Assembly: GCA_034438015.1 (NCBI GenBank)
Contig: DAOTTD010000095.1
Span: 1 to 41,852, forward strand
Direction of reading: 5' to 3'
Source of the DNA: JACDAE01 sp034438015
GTDB lineage: Bacteria > Chloroflexota > Ktedonobacteria > Ktedonobacterales > Ktedonobacteraceae
Length of the DNA stretch: 41,852 nt
The position numbers were made by a program, and so were the translations under genes. The notes beneath the pieces were generated by a model, which did no database searches, had not been told where the DNA came from, and was given only the letters and a program-made list of their open reading frames with translations. Shown piece by piece: positions 32,310 to 40,587 of the stretch; within the stretch, counting starts at the first letter, position 1, and every line of letters begins with the position of its first letter.

Positions 32310-34397
32310 TTATATCCTGCGAATACGTAGTAGCGTGCTCTGAAAATTGTTGAGCGACACCTGCAAACCCACGTGCATCCACGCCTGGCCCGAACAAGGA
32401 CCTTCGAAGCCCGTCACGGTATAGCGGGCGTGGGGATCGAGGCCGCGCAGGTAGAGCGGCGGCAGTTCGACCGGATCGGGGATCAAGGTACGAAAGACGA
32501 AGAGCACGCCCTCTGAACGGTCTTTGCTCACGTACTGCACGGCGGAGAAGGGATGCAGCTGCGGCGAGCGCAGGCGAGAGAGGTCACCAAACTGGATAAT
32601 ATGACGAATCTCCTTGTATTGCGCGACCAGGCGACCAGCCTCCGCGCTTTGTTGCTCGTTCCAATGAAGCAGATGGGCACCGATGCCCAGGACGCCGCAC
32701 ATACTGACATGAAAGCGAAACTGCAGCGATATATGGTCCCTGGCCGCGTCCGTCACCCATGCCTCCATCGTGCTCGGCGGGAAGACGTATGAGAAGCCTT
32801 CCTGGATCACCAGGCGCGCCGTCGCCTCGGTATTATCGCTGGCCCAGATCTGATCGGCCAGGCGCAGGATGCCCAGATCCGCGCGACCACCGCCGCCGGA
32901 GCAGCTCTGCCAGATCACGGCAGGATAGCGCGTGCGCAGGGTGTTCCAGACGAAATAAACGCCCTGCACATAGCGCACCCAGAGCTCGCGTGGGTCGCCA
33001 TCAGCATCCTGCCAACCAGGCTCGCTCACGTTGCGGTTCATATCCCACTTGATGAATGCGATATTATTTTCAGACAGGAGACGATCGAGCTGACTGATAA
33101 TATAATTCTGCACATCGGAGCGCGCGAAGTTCAAGATAAGCTGGTTGCGCATCTCCGTGCGCCCGCGCGTTGGAAAGTGAATCACCCAGTCGGGATGGGC
33201 ACGGTAGAGATCGCTATTGGGATTGACCATCTCCGGCTCGACCCACAGTCCGAAATCCATGCCCAGCTCGTTCACGCCCTTGATCAGCGGGGCCAGCCCA
33301 TCGGGAAACTTCTCCACGTCGGGCCACCAGTCGCCGAGGCCAGCGTTGTCGGTTGCACGGCCATGAAACCAGCCATCGTCCATCACGAACAGCTCGACGC
33401 CGATCTCAGCCGCGCGTTGCGCCAGGACGAGCTGCGATTGTGCATCGACAGCAAAAGTGGTCGCCTCCCAGGAGTTATAGAGCACCTTGCGCGGCTCTCC
33501 GGGATGAGGCACCACGAGATCGCGCGTGAAATCGTGCAGGCGGCGACTGGCCTCACCGAAGCCCCCGGTAGTGTAACCGGCATAGCTGCTCGGCGTTGTA
33601 AACGACTGCTGCGGGTCCAGCCGCCAGGCGAAATCCCAGTCATTGATGCCGATATTGACACGCGTAGAAGCAAGCTCAGTGACCTCGGTCGAGAGGCGCC
33701 AATTCCCGCTCCACGCCAGGACACCGAACCAGACCTCGCCCGCATCCTCGTCGGCACAGCCGCGATCGATGGCAAACCAGGGATTGTGATTGTGGCTCGT
33801 CGTCAGGCGGCGGCTCTCAAGTATCTTGATCCCCTGCATGAGCGGCTCGCGACGCACATACATCTCGTCCAGGTGGCGTCCATCGACGTGCGTCAGACGA
33901 TAGCCATCGCCCCTGGGAAGATGCCACTGCGCCGATAATACGCGTTCGAGGGTAACGGGAGTATCGCCCTCGTTGGTTATCGTCACCCGGCGTTCGATCA
34001 GATCATAGTCGGGATGCACGCGGTAGCGCAGCGTCACAAAGAAGGGATAATAGGTATCACGCAGGCGGATATGTAGCTCCTCCCGGGTATCGTCTCCTTG
34101 CTCCACAGTATCTATGCGCAGCACCACATCGCGTACGCCATCAGCGAAGGTTGCCTTCAAGCAGGGATCGATATAACTTGCACCAGCATACGCGGGATAT
34201 TCTTCAAGCATGCGGTGAGCAGAACCATCAAAAGATGCCCATGGGCCGGGATTGGCAGCGGCAGGATAATCTTCGGGATACGGGAGCCGTACCCCCCAGT
34301 AGCGGTGCGACAGGCGGCCCGCGCGGTTCAGTCCCAGCGCGTAGCCAGTATTCCGCGTCTCCAGCATCCAACCTTGCTCGGTCGCATAAATTGGCAT
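32310..34397 (-). CDS. GH36 alpha-galactosidase
   Basis: The 695-residue enzyme hydrolyses terminal alpha-galactosides. It has the beta-sandwich N-terminal domain, then the TIM barrel with WEATTFAVD, FVMDDGWFHGR, GLWVEPEMVNPNSDLYRAHPDWV, and FIKWDMNRN holding nucleophile Asp452. The SCSGGGGRADLGIL motif and WASDNTEA with acid/base Asp521 follow, and a small beta domain ends the protein. These are family 36 hallmarks. The ATG at 34397 fits GGGAGGG nine bases upstream; an in-frame start 30 codons earlier has no ribosome site. It is cytoplasmic. Paired with the nearby amylase it points to plant-sugar use. It is divergent from pepF across a region carrying a MITE-like element. Confidence 0.95.
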   Translation of the reverse strand: MPIYATEQGWMLETRNTGYALGLNRAGRLSHRYWGVRLPYPEDYPAAANPGPWASFDGSAHRMLEEYPAYAGASYIDPCLKATFADGVRDVVLRIDTVEQGDDTREELHIRLRDTYYPFFVTLRYRVHPDYDLIERRVTITNEGDTPVTLERVLSAQWHLPRGDGYRLTHVDGRHLDEMYVRREPLMQGIKILESRRLTTSHNHNPWFAIDRGCADEDAGEVWFGVLAWSGNWRLSTEVTELASTRVNIGINDWDFAWRLDPQQSFTTPSSYAGYTTGGFGEASRRLHDFTRDLVVPHPGEPRKVLYNSWEATTFAVDAQSQLVLAQRAAEIGVELFVMDDGWFHGRATDNAGLGDWWPDVEKFPDGLAPLIKGVNELGMDFGLWVEPEMVNPNSDLYRAHPDWVIHFPTRGRTEMRNQLILNFARSDVQNYIISQLDRLLSENNIAFIKWDMNRNVSEPGWQDADGDPRELWVRYVQGVYFVWNTLRTRYPAVIWQSCSGGGGRADLGILRLADQIWASDNTEATARLVIQEGFSYVFPPSTMEAWVTDAARDHISLQFRFHVSMCGVLGIGAHLLHWNEQQSAEAGRLVAQYKEIRHIIQFGDLSRLRSPQLHPFSAVQYVSKDRSEGVLFVFRTLIPDPVELPPLYLRGLDPHARYTVTGFEGPCSGQAWMHVGLQVSLNNFQSTLLRIRRI

Positions 34398-34492
34398 CTG
34401 GCGTTCCCTCCCTATGCTCAACTTTTCATTCAAGGAGGCCGTGTCAACGACCGTTCTTATTGTCTCACGTTTCCCGCCAGGCGGCAATATAT

Positions 34493-34563
34493 AAGAGATT
34501 GTAACTCTTCAGGACCCCTCAGCGCCAAAGGCGCTTCGCAAGCGGTTGGAGTTACAAGAGATT
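34493..34563. repeat. Short MITE-like element with 8-bp target duplication
   Basis: A 55-bp element (34501-34555) begins GTAACTC and ends GAGTTAC, is flanked on both sides by AAGAGATT (34493-34500 and 34556-34563), and encloses AGCGCCAAAGGCGCTTCGCAAGCGGTT-type sequence. This is the right size and symmetry for a transposed mini-element with an 8-bp target-site duplication. The internal block is close to that of the element at 1740. Confidence 0.7.
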
Positions 34564-34660
34564 GTAGATGGAAATGCCACAAAAGCTCTTCCCTCGTGTG
34601 GTATTATATTGATACACCCGGTGCCATGTGTCGCCACAATCTACGAAAGGCTGTACCAAA

Positions 34661-36457
34661 TTGCAAACATTCAAGAAGCGAGAAGATATCCCTGTAGAAT
34701 TTCGCTGGGATCTCGAAAGCATTTTTTCTCAAAATGAAGATTGGGAGCGGGATTTTCAGGCCATTCAGAGCCGCATACCAGAGCTAGAAGCCTTACAGGG
34801 TACACTTGCACAAAGTGGAGAGGCATTACTAGCAGTTCTACACAAACGCGATGAACTCTACGAAGAGGTTGAGACGCTTTATGTCTATGCTTCCATGCGT
34901 AGGGATGAGGATACTACAAACGGGCTTTATCAAGGGATGGCTGATCGCATCATGCAACTGGTAGTTCGTGTCTCGACAGCCGCATCTTATATCGAACCAG
35001 AGCTTCTTGCTCTTGATCAGCAAACACTCGATCGCTTCATGGAAAAAACGCCCGACCTGGCTCTTTATGGTCACCAGCTACACGACTTGAACCGCAAGCG
35101 TCCGCATGTACGCTCCACTGAGGTCGAAGCTGTCCTCGCCGCCGCGGGCGAAGTCACCGATGCCCCCGACGCCATCTTCTCCATGATCGACAACGCCGAC
35201 TTAAAGCTTCCCAAAATTCGCAATGAAGCGGGCGAAGAGGTCGAACTGACCAAGGGCAACTACTTAACCTTCATCCGCAGCATAGACCGGCGCGTGCGCA
35301 AAGAGGCTTTCGAGGGCCTGCACGAAGCATTTCTCAAGCAGCGCAACACCATCGCCGCGACGCTGGCCGCCCAGGTAAAGACTGATATCTTCTACACGCG
35401 GCAGCGCAACTACTCGTCCAGCCGCGAGCGGGCGCTGGCGCGCTATAACATTCCGGTCAGCGTCTACGATAGCCTGATCGAGACGGTCAGTGAACGCATC
35501 TCGCTACTCAACCGCTATATGAAATTGCGCAAACGCATCTTGCAGATCGAGGACCTGCATATGTACGATCTCTACGTCCCTATCGTCGAAGAGACGAGCG
35601 ACGAGATCAGCTACAAGCAGGCAAAAGACACGGTGCTGACGGCGTTGGCACCTCTGGGGGAGAAGTACATCCACGATCTCAGCAACGCCTTCTCACAGCG
35701 TTGGATCGATGCCTACGAGACGCCGGGCAAGCGTGGAGGCGCTTACAGCGGGGGCGCTTATCGCACACACCCGTTCGTCCTGCTCAATTTCCAGGACAAG
35801 CGCGATAGCCTGTACACATTGGCGCACGAACTGGGCCATTCAATGCACTCCTTCTACACGCGCACCAATCAGCCTTTTCAGTATGGCGACTATACTATCT
35901 TCGTGGCCGAGGTCGCATCGACGCTCAACGAGGGGTTGCTCACCGAGTACCTGCTGAAGAACACCACTGATCCAGCAGTACGCATTGCGCTGCTCAATCA
36001 TTCGTTGGAGGATATTCGCGGGACACTTTTCCGCCAGACGATGTTCGCCGAGTTCGAACAGCAGATTCACCAGCAGGCGGGATCCGGCGAGGCGCTAACC
36101 GCCGACAGGCTCTCCGCGTTATATACAGCACTCAATGAGAAATATTATGGAGCGGAGACTATCGTCGACGACCTGATCGGCATTGAATGGGCGCGCATTC
36201 CGCATTTCTACTACAACTTCTACGTGTATCAGTACGCCACCGGCATCTCCGCTGCCGCCGCCCTGGTCCAGCAGATCCTGCGCGAGGGCCAGCCAGCAGT
36301 CAATCGCTACCTGAAGTTCCTCAGCTCCGGCTCCTCTGACTACAGCATCGACCTGCTGAAGAAGGCCGGCGTCGATATGACCTCGCCGGAACCCGTGCGC
36401 CAGGCGCTGCAGCTCTTCGAAGCGCACCTGTCGCAGATGGAGCAGTTGCTCGGTTAG
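34661..36457 (+). CDS. pepF: Oligoendopeptidase F (M3 family)
   Basis: The 598-residue protein is a zinc endopeptidase that cuts short peptides in the cytoplasm. It has the long N-terminal helical part (about 1-150, with EFRWDLESIFSQNEDW) and the M3 catalytic site HELGH at residues 389-393, whose two His bind zinc. A downstream Glu in ASTLNEGLLTEYLL is the third ligand. GGAYSGGAYRTHPFVLLNF and the C-terminal HFYYNFYVYQYATG are typical of PepF. The TTG at 34661 is preferred to a GTG at 34628, as AAAGG lies 10 bases before it and the length then fits the family. A strong hairpin terminator follows. Confidence 0.95.
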   Translation: MQTFKKREDIPVEFRWDLESIFSQNEDWERDFQAIQSRIPELEALQGTLAQSGEALLAVLHKRDELYEEVETLYVYASMRRDEDTTNGLYQGMADRIMQLVVRVSTAASYIEPELLALDQQTLDRFMEKTPDLALYGHQLHDLNRKRPHVRSTEVEAVLAAAGEVTDAPDAIFSMIDNADLKLPKIRNEAGEEVELTKGNYLTFIRSIDRRVRKEAFEGLHEAFLKQRNTIAATLAAQVKTDIFYTRQRNYSSSRERALARYNIPVSVYDSLIETVSERISLLNRYMKLRKRILQIEDLHMYDLYVPIVEETSDEISYKQAKDTVLTALAPLGEKYIHDLSNAFSQRWIDAYETPGKRGGAYSGGAYRTHPFVLLNFQDKRDSLYTLAHELGHSMHSFYTRTNQPFQYGDYTIFVAEVASTLNEGLLTEYLLKNTTDPAVRIALLNHSLEDIRGTLFRQTMFAEFEQQIHQQAGSGEALTADRLSALYTALNEKYYGAETIVDDLIGIEWARIPHFYYNFYVYQYATGISAAAALVQQILREGQPAVNRYLKFLSSGSSDYSIDLLKKAGVDMTSPEPVRQALQLFEAHLSQMEQLLG

Positions 36458-36473
36458 TCGTTACGAAAAGTGA

Positions 36474-36506
36474 AACCTGTGTGCAGCCAGGACACACAGG
36501 TTTTTT
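36474..36506 (+). terminator. Rho-independent terminator after pepF
   Basis: A 10-base-pair stem AACCTGTGTG (36474-36483)/CACACAGGTT (36493-36502) with a nine-base loop is followed directly by a T-run, 17 bases after the pepF stop. Confidence 0.85.
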
Positions 36507-36782
36507 ATGACAAGAAAGATAGTATCTTCCTTCCCTGCCAAAGGGATCGCCAGATAGAGGATAGCGTCACAAAAGCCTCACAATATTACGATAAGACAAA
36601 TCCCCAAAAGCCCTCTCACTACTTATAAAGGCAGGTGACAGCACGCTTTACACCACAATTCTCTCTTTCTTCTTTTTGCTCTTCTTCGATACCAACTGGT
36701 GAGAAATGCGTTATACTTTCCAATGAGGGGCTAAGGAATAACTCCCGGAATGCTTTTCGCAAAACCAAACCGGGTATTAGAT
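36507..36782. other. Intergenic region before the phasin-like gene
   Basis: About 275 bases without a gene. TATACT at 36712-36717 and TATAAA near 36624 are possible -10 boxes, but no suitable -35 was found. It is rich in T and C between 36655 and 36695. I see no repeat. Confidence 0.45.
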
Positions 36783-36795
36783 AAGGAGTAAGTTT

Positions 36796-37227
36796 ATGCC
36801 AGACAATCAAGATCAGCAGGTCATCGACGCATTGCGCAAGGCCAATCAGACGCTCGTCGAGAACTTAATGAGCGCCCAGGAACGCAACCTCAAGTACGCC
36901 CAGGGTATCTTTGCGAGCACAATCGAGGTGCTCAAAAACAACGTTTCCAGCACGCGTACCGTGCTAGAGAAACAGCAAGAGACCTTCCAGAAGCTGTCCC
37001 CAGTGCAGGCATCTTCCAGCGATCTCGCCGCCTATTCGGACCTCATCCGTCTTCCACTCGACTCTTTTCAGCAGATGCTCGATCTGCTAGAGACCACCTC
37101 AAAAGAGGGCCTGGCGAGCTTTCAGAAGGCAACCGAAAGCTTCGAGCAGGTGACGCAGCAAGGGCTCAAACAGTGGCAGGAAGCTGTGAATCAGGTGCAG
37201 CACAGCGTACAGAAACCTTCCAAATGA
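36796..37227 (+). CDS. Phasin-like coiled-coil protein
   Basis: The 143-residue, Gln/Ser/Glu-rich, all-helical protein (ALRKANQTLVENLMSAQERN and EGLASFQKATESFEQVTQQG) resembles phasins, small amphipathic proteins that coat polyhydroxyalkanoate granules. It has no membrane segment or signal peptide. AAGGAG precedes the ATG by eight bases. It is a single gene between its own terminator and that of pepF. No PHA synthase is in the window, though a PHB-depolymerase-family esterase lies at 14339. Low-complexity helical proteins can mimic phasins, so the call is tentative. Confidence 0.55.
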   Translation: MPDNQDQQVIDALRKANQTLVENLMSAQERNLKYAQGIFASTIEVLKNNVSSTRTVLEKQQETFQKLSPVQASSSDLAAYSDLIRLPLDSFQQMLDLLETTSKEGLASFQKATESFEQVTQQGLKQWQEAVNQVQHSVQKPSK

Positions 37228-37244
37228 GCAGGCTATGGGCTGAC

Positions 37245-37282
37245 AAAGAGGGCGGGAGCATAAGCTCTCGCCCTCTTTTTTT
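37245..37282 (+). terminator. Rho-independent terminator after the phasin-like gene
   Basis: AAAGAGGGCGGGAGC (37245-37259) pairs with GCTCTCGCCCTCTTT (37264-37278) with one G-U pair, and a T-run follows. It also lies before the convergent zwf stop (37330), so it may serve both. Confidence 0.85.
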
Positions 37283-37329
37283 ACAGACATGACTGTATCC
37301 TTTTTGGCTGCTACAGTTTCCTTGCTGGT

Positions 37330-38913
37330 TCACGCGGAAGGATTATCCCACGAGCGCCCGTCTTTCTCGATCAGCGTATCTGCTTCCGGTGGACCCCAGG
37401 TACCGGCTGGATAGGGGTAAACGGTGTCGGGCGGCATCTTCGCCCACTCGGTCGTGATGCTGTCGATAATGCGCCAGGACGCCTCGATCTCATCACGGCG
37501 GATAAAGAGCGTCGAGTCGCCAAGGACGCAGTCGGCGATGAGGCGCTCATAGGCGTCTGGCGACTGGATACCAAACGCGCTGGCGTAGGTGAAGCCCATA
37601 TCCACAGATTCCAGGTGCTGGGCCGCGCCGGGAATCTTCGCGCCAATCTTGAGTGCGATCCCCTCGTCCGGCTGGATGCGTATGGTCAGGCGGTTGGGGA
37701 TCAGTCCCTTTGTCTCTGTGGGATTATACATCTGGTGCGGCACACGCTTGAACTGGATCGTCACCTCGGTGCTGCGCATGGGGAGGCGCTTGCCCGTGCG
37801 AATGTAGAAGGGCACATCCTCCCAGCGCCAGTTCTCGACGAACAGCCTGAGCGCCACGGACGTCTCAGTCGTCGAGTCGGGCCTGACACCCTTCTCCTGT
37901 TTATAGCCAACCACCGACTGCCCATCGATGATGCCCGCTGTGTATTGCCCGCGCACCACTTCAGAGGCGACATTTTCCGGTTTAAAGGGATGAATGGCGC
38001 GCAGCACCTTTACCTTTTCATCGCGAATAGCCTCGGCATCGAAGGCCACGGGCGGCTCCATCGCGGTAAGGCAAAGCACCTGCATGATATGGTTCTGCAC
38101 AATATCGCGGATCGCGCCGGAGGTCTCGTAAAATTCGGCGCGCGTCCCGATACCCAGCTCCTCGCTGACAAGAATCTGCACATGATCGATATATTTTTGG
38201 TTCCAGAGGGGTTCAAAAATACCATTGGCGAAGCGGAAAGCCAGGATGTTCTGTACCGTCTCTTTCCCCATATAGTGATCGATGCGGAAGATTTGATTCT
38301 CACGGAAGACGCGTCCCAGGTCGCGATTAAGCTTCTGGGCCGAGGCAAGATCACATCCGAAAGGCTTCTCGATCACGATGCGCGCCCAGCCTCCATCGCC
38401 GTTCCCGTTGCCGCCAGCAGTGTTGCTGCGCGCCAGGCCTGAGCCACCGAGGTGATAGATGATCTCACTATCCAGATCGGGCGGCGTTGCCAGGTAGAAG
38501 AGGCGATTGCCGCCGGTGCCATTCTCTTCATCCAGCTTATCCAATAGATCGGACAGTTTATCGTAATCCTCCCGATTATCAAGATCACCCTGACAATAGA
38601 ACAGGCGCTGCGCAAACGCTCTCTGCGCGGCGAGATCCAGCTTATCATCGTCCGGCAGATATTTATTGACGGACTCCAACGCCATCGCGCGCCACTGCTC
38701 GTTTGTATAGGGACGACGTGCATACGCGACGATGCAAAAACCTTCGGGCAACGGATGATCGTGCATAAGGTGCGCGAGCGTGGGTAGTATCTTCCGTTGG
38801 GTAAGGTCGCCAGTAGCGCCGAAGATCACTATATTGCAGGGGTCCGGGCGATGGCCGTCCTGCCAGATGGAATGCGGTTTCCATTTCGCCCCCGTTTGAG
38901 CATTCAGTACCAT
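37330..38913 (-). CDS. zwf: Glucose-6-phosphate 1-dehydrogenase
   Basis: The 527-residue enzyme oxidises glucose-6-phosphate with NADP in the first step of the pentose phosphate pathway. It has the dinucleotide-binding GATGDLTQRK at 32-41, IEKPFG at 181-186, the catalytic segment RIDHYMGKE at 210-218 with the active His, and YIRTGKRLP near the C-terminal half. At 161-175 there is a Gly/Asn-rich insertion (NTAGGNGNGDGG) not usual in the family. The ATG at 38913 fits AAGGAG about eight bases upstream; a 43-codon upstream extension lacks similarity. It is divergent from the flavoprotein gene. No gnd or opcA gene is adjacent. Confidence 0.96.
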   Translation of the reverse strand: MVLNAQTGAKWKPHSIWQDGHRPDPCNIVIFGATGDLTQRKILPTLAHLMHDHPLPEGFCIVAYARRPYTNEQWRAMALESVNKYLPDDDKLDLAAQRAFAQRLFYCQGDLDNREDYDKLSDLLDKLDEENGTGGNRLFYLATPPDLDSEIIYHLGGSGLARSNTAGGNGNGDGGWARIVIEKPFGCDLASAQKLNRDLGRVFRENQIFRIDHYMGKETVQNILAFRFANGIFEPLWNQKYIDHVQILVSEELGIGTRAEFYETSGAIRDIVQNHIMQVLCLTAMEPPVAFDAEAIRDEKVKVLRAIHPFKPENVASEVVRGQYTAGIIDGQSVVGYKQEKGVRPDSTTETSVALRLFVENWRWEDVPFYIRTGKRLPMRSTEVTIQFKRVPHQMYNPTETKGLIPNRLTIRIQPDEGIALKIGAKIPGAAQHLESVDMGFTYASAFGIQSPDAYERLIADCVLGDSTLFIRRDEIEASWRIIDSITTEWAKMPPDTVYPYPAGTWGPPEADTLIEKDGRSWDNPSA

Positions 38914-39118
38914 AAAACTTCTCCTTGCCAGAAAATTTTCCTTAGTCACTATAAACACATATATCTGCCGCGCCTGGAGAGACGCAATAGGATATCTTGA
39001 GTTATCCGCACACAGACTACCACTCCCTCTCTCAATAAACAAGAGTTTTCAGTAGCAATGCAGGACTCTTGCCTGCAAAGTGATACACTGGCACAAGAAA
39101 CTATTATGGGAGATGCAT

Positions 39119-40543
39119 ATGGCGCGCATACGATACGATCTGACCATCATCGGTGGCGGCTCCGGTGGCCTGACGGCGGCGCGGGCCGCGCAGGCACTCG
39201 GAGCGAACGTCTTACTCATCGACAAAGAACAGCTCGGAGGCGATTGTCTCTACTACGGCTGCGTGCCCAGCAAAAGCCTGCTCCACATCGCGCGCATCGT
39301 ACAACAAAGCAGGGAGCATACGCGGCTGGGCTTCACCTCCGCGCCTCCAGGCATCGATATAACAAAGGTGAACGCCTATGTGCAGGGCATCATCAAGCGC
39401 GTCGAGAAGACGGAGCAGATCTATGTCGAGGGCGTCACCATCAGATACGGGCACGTCTCATTCAAATCACCGACGACCCTCCTGCTGAACGGCGAAGAGA
39501 TCACGAGCCGCAGCACGCTCATCGCCACCGGTTCGCACCCGGCGGTTTCGCAGATAGCAGGGCTTGCAGAAACAGGCTACCTGACCAACGAGGACGTCTT
39601 TGACCTGGCAGCGTTACCTGCCTCACTCATCATCGTCGGTGGCGGTCCGGTCGGAGTCGAGATGGGACAGGCATTCGCACGCCTGGGAGCAAGCGTCACA
39701 CTCATCCAGGGACCTGAGCGCATCCTGCCACGCGAAGACCCCGAAGTCTCCGCCATCATAGCCAGGACATTGCGCACTGAAGGTGTCACCATCGTCACCG
39801 GCACCCGTCTCATCAAAGCGCACCGGAGAGGAGACAAAAAAGTCATCGTCGCGCAGCAGCGCGGACGCGAGTTGACCTTCGAGGCCGACGAACTACTACT
39901 CGCGTTGGGGCGGCGACCGAACGTCGAGGGCCTCGACTTAGCGGCGGCAGGGGTAGACTACAGCGAGCGAGGGATCACGGTCGACGCGTACCTCCAGACC
40001 AGCCGTCCCAACATCCTCGCCATTGGAGACGTGATCGGAGGGTACCTCTTTAGCCACGTTGCGGCCTACCAGGCGGGTATCGCGGTGCGCAACGCACTGC
40101 TGCCCATCGGCAAGAAAAAGGTCGACTACCGCGTCGTCCCCTGGTGCACCTTCACCGATCCAGAAGCTGCACACGTCGGACTCACCCCCAGTGAAGCGGA
40201 GGAACTGCATAAGCAGACACGCGTCGTCACCTTTCCCTGGGCCGATATCGACCGCGCACAGACCGAAAACGAGACGACGGGCTTCATCAAACTGGTGCTG
40301 GCCGGGAAGAAAGACACCATCGTCGGCGCACACATGGTCGGAGGACGCGCGGGCGAATTACTGGGGGAGATAGTGCTGGCGATGCAGCATCACCTGACCA
40401 TAAATGATATCTTCAACGCCATCCACACCTACCCCACGATGAGCACCGGCCTCCAGCAGGCAACGTACGAGGCATACCTGGAGGGCGCATCAGCCACCAG
40501 CAATCGTAGGATTGTGCGTGCAATCCTGCGCCTGCGCCGCTAA
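39119..40543 (+). CDS. MerA/Lpd-like FAD disulfide oxidoreductase
   Basis: The 474-residue flavoprotein belongs to class I pyridine nucleotide-disulfide oxidoreductases. It has an N-terminal FAD motif GGGSGG at 12-17, redox-active GGDCLYYGCVPSKSL with Cys43 and Cys48, the NAD-binding IIVGGGPVGVEMG, a second FAD segment AIGDV, and the C-terminal dimer motif HTYPTMSTG. The TYPT form is seen in mercuric reductase relatives rather than lipoamide dehydrogenases (HAHPT), but the C-terminal Cys-Cys needed for mercury reduction is absent. No lipoyl-complex genes are near, so the substrate is unknown. The ATG at 39119 has GGGAG six bases upstream. Confidence 0.88.
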   Translation: MARIRYDLTIIGGGSGGLTAARAAQALGANVLLIDKEQLGGDCLYYGCVPSKSLLHIARIVQQSREHTRLGFTSAPPGIDITKVNAYVQGIIKRVEKTEQIYVEGVTIRYGHVSFKSPTTLLLNGEEITSRSTLIATGSHPAVSQIAGLAETGYLTNEDVFDLAALPASLIIVGGGPVGVEMGQAFARLGASVTLIQGPERILPREDPEVSAIIARTLRTEGVTIVTGTRLIKAHRRGDKKVIVAQQRGRELTFEADELLLALGRRPNVEGLDLAAAGVDYSERGITVDAYLQTSRPNILAIGDVIGGYLFSHVAAYQAGIAVRNALLPIGKKKVDYRVVPWCTFTDPEAAHVGLTPSEAEELHKQTRVVTFPWADIDRAQTENETTGFIKLVLAGKKDTIVGAHMVGGRAGELLGEIVLAMQHHLTINDIFNAIHTYPTMSTGLQQATYEAYLEGASATSNRRIVRAILRLRR

Positions 40544-40548
40544 CTTCG

Positions 40549-40585
40549 AAAACGCCTGGCATGCCCTCTTGCGCCAGGCGTTTTT
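40549..40585. terminator. Bidirectional terminator between the flavoprotein and coiled-coil genes
   Basis: AAAACGCCTGGC (40549-40560) faces GCCAGGCGTTTTT (40573-40585). It follows the flavoprotein stop and lies three bases past the stop of the convergent gene, with A/T tracts on both sides. Confidence 0.8.
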
Positions 40586-40587
40586 GC

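Noticed and set aside
32309..32314. TATAAT on the minus strand just before cynS
   Set aside because: No acceptable -35 box was found at 16-18 bases, and the site lies at the end of the alpha-galactosidase gene; kept only as a possible promoter to test.
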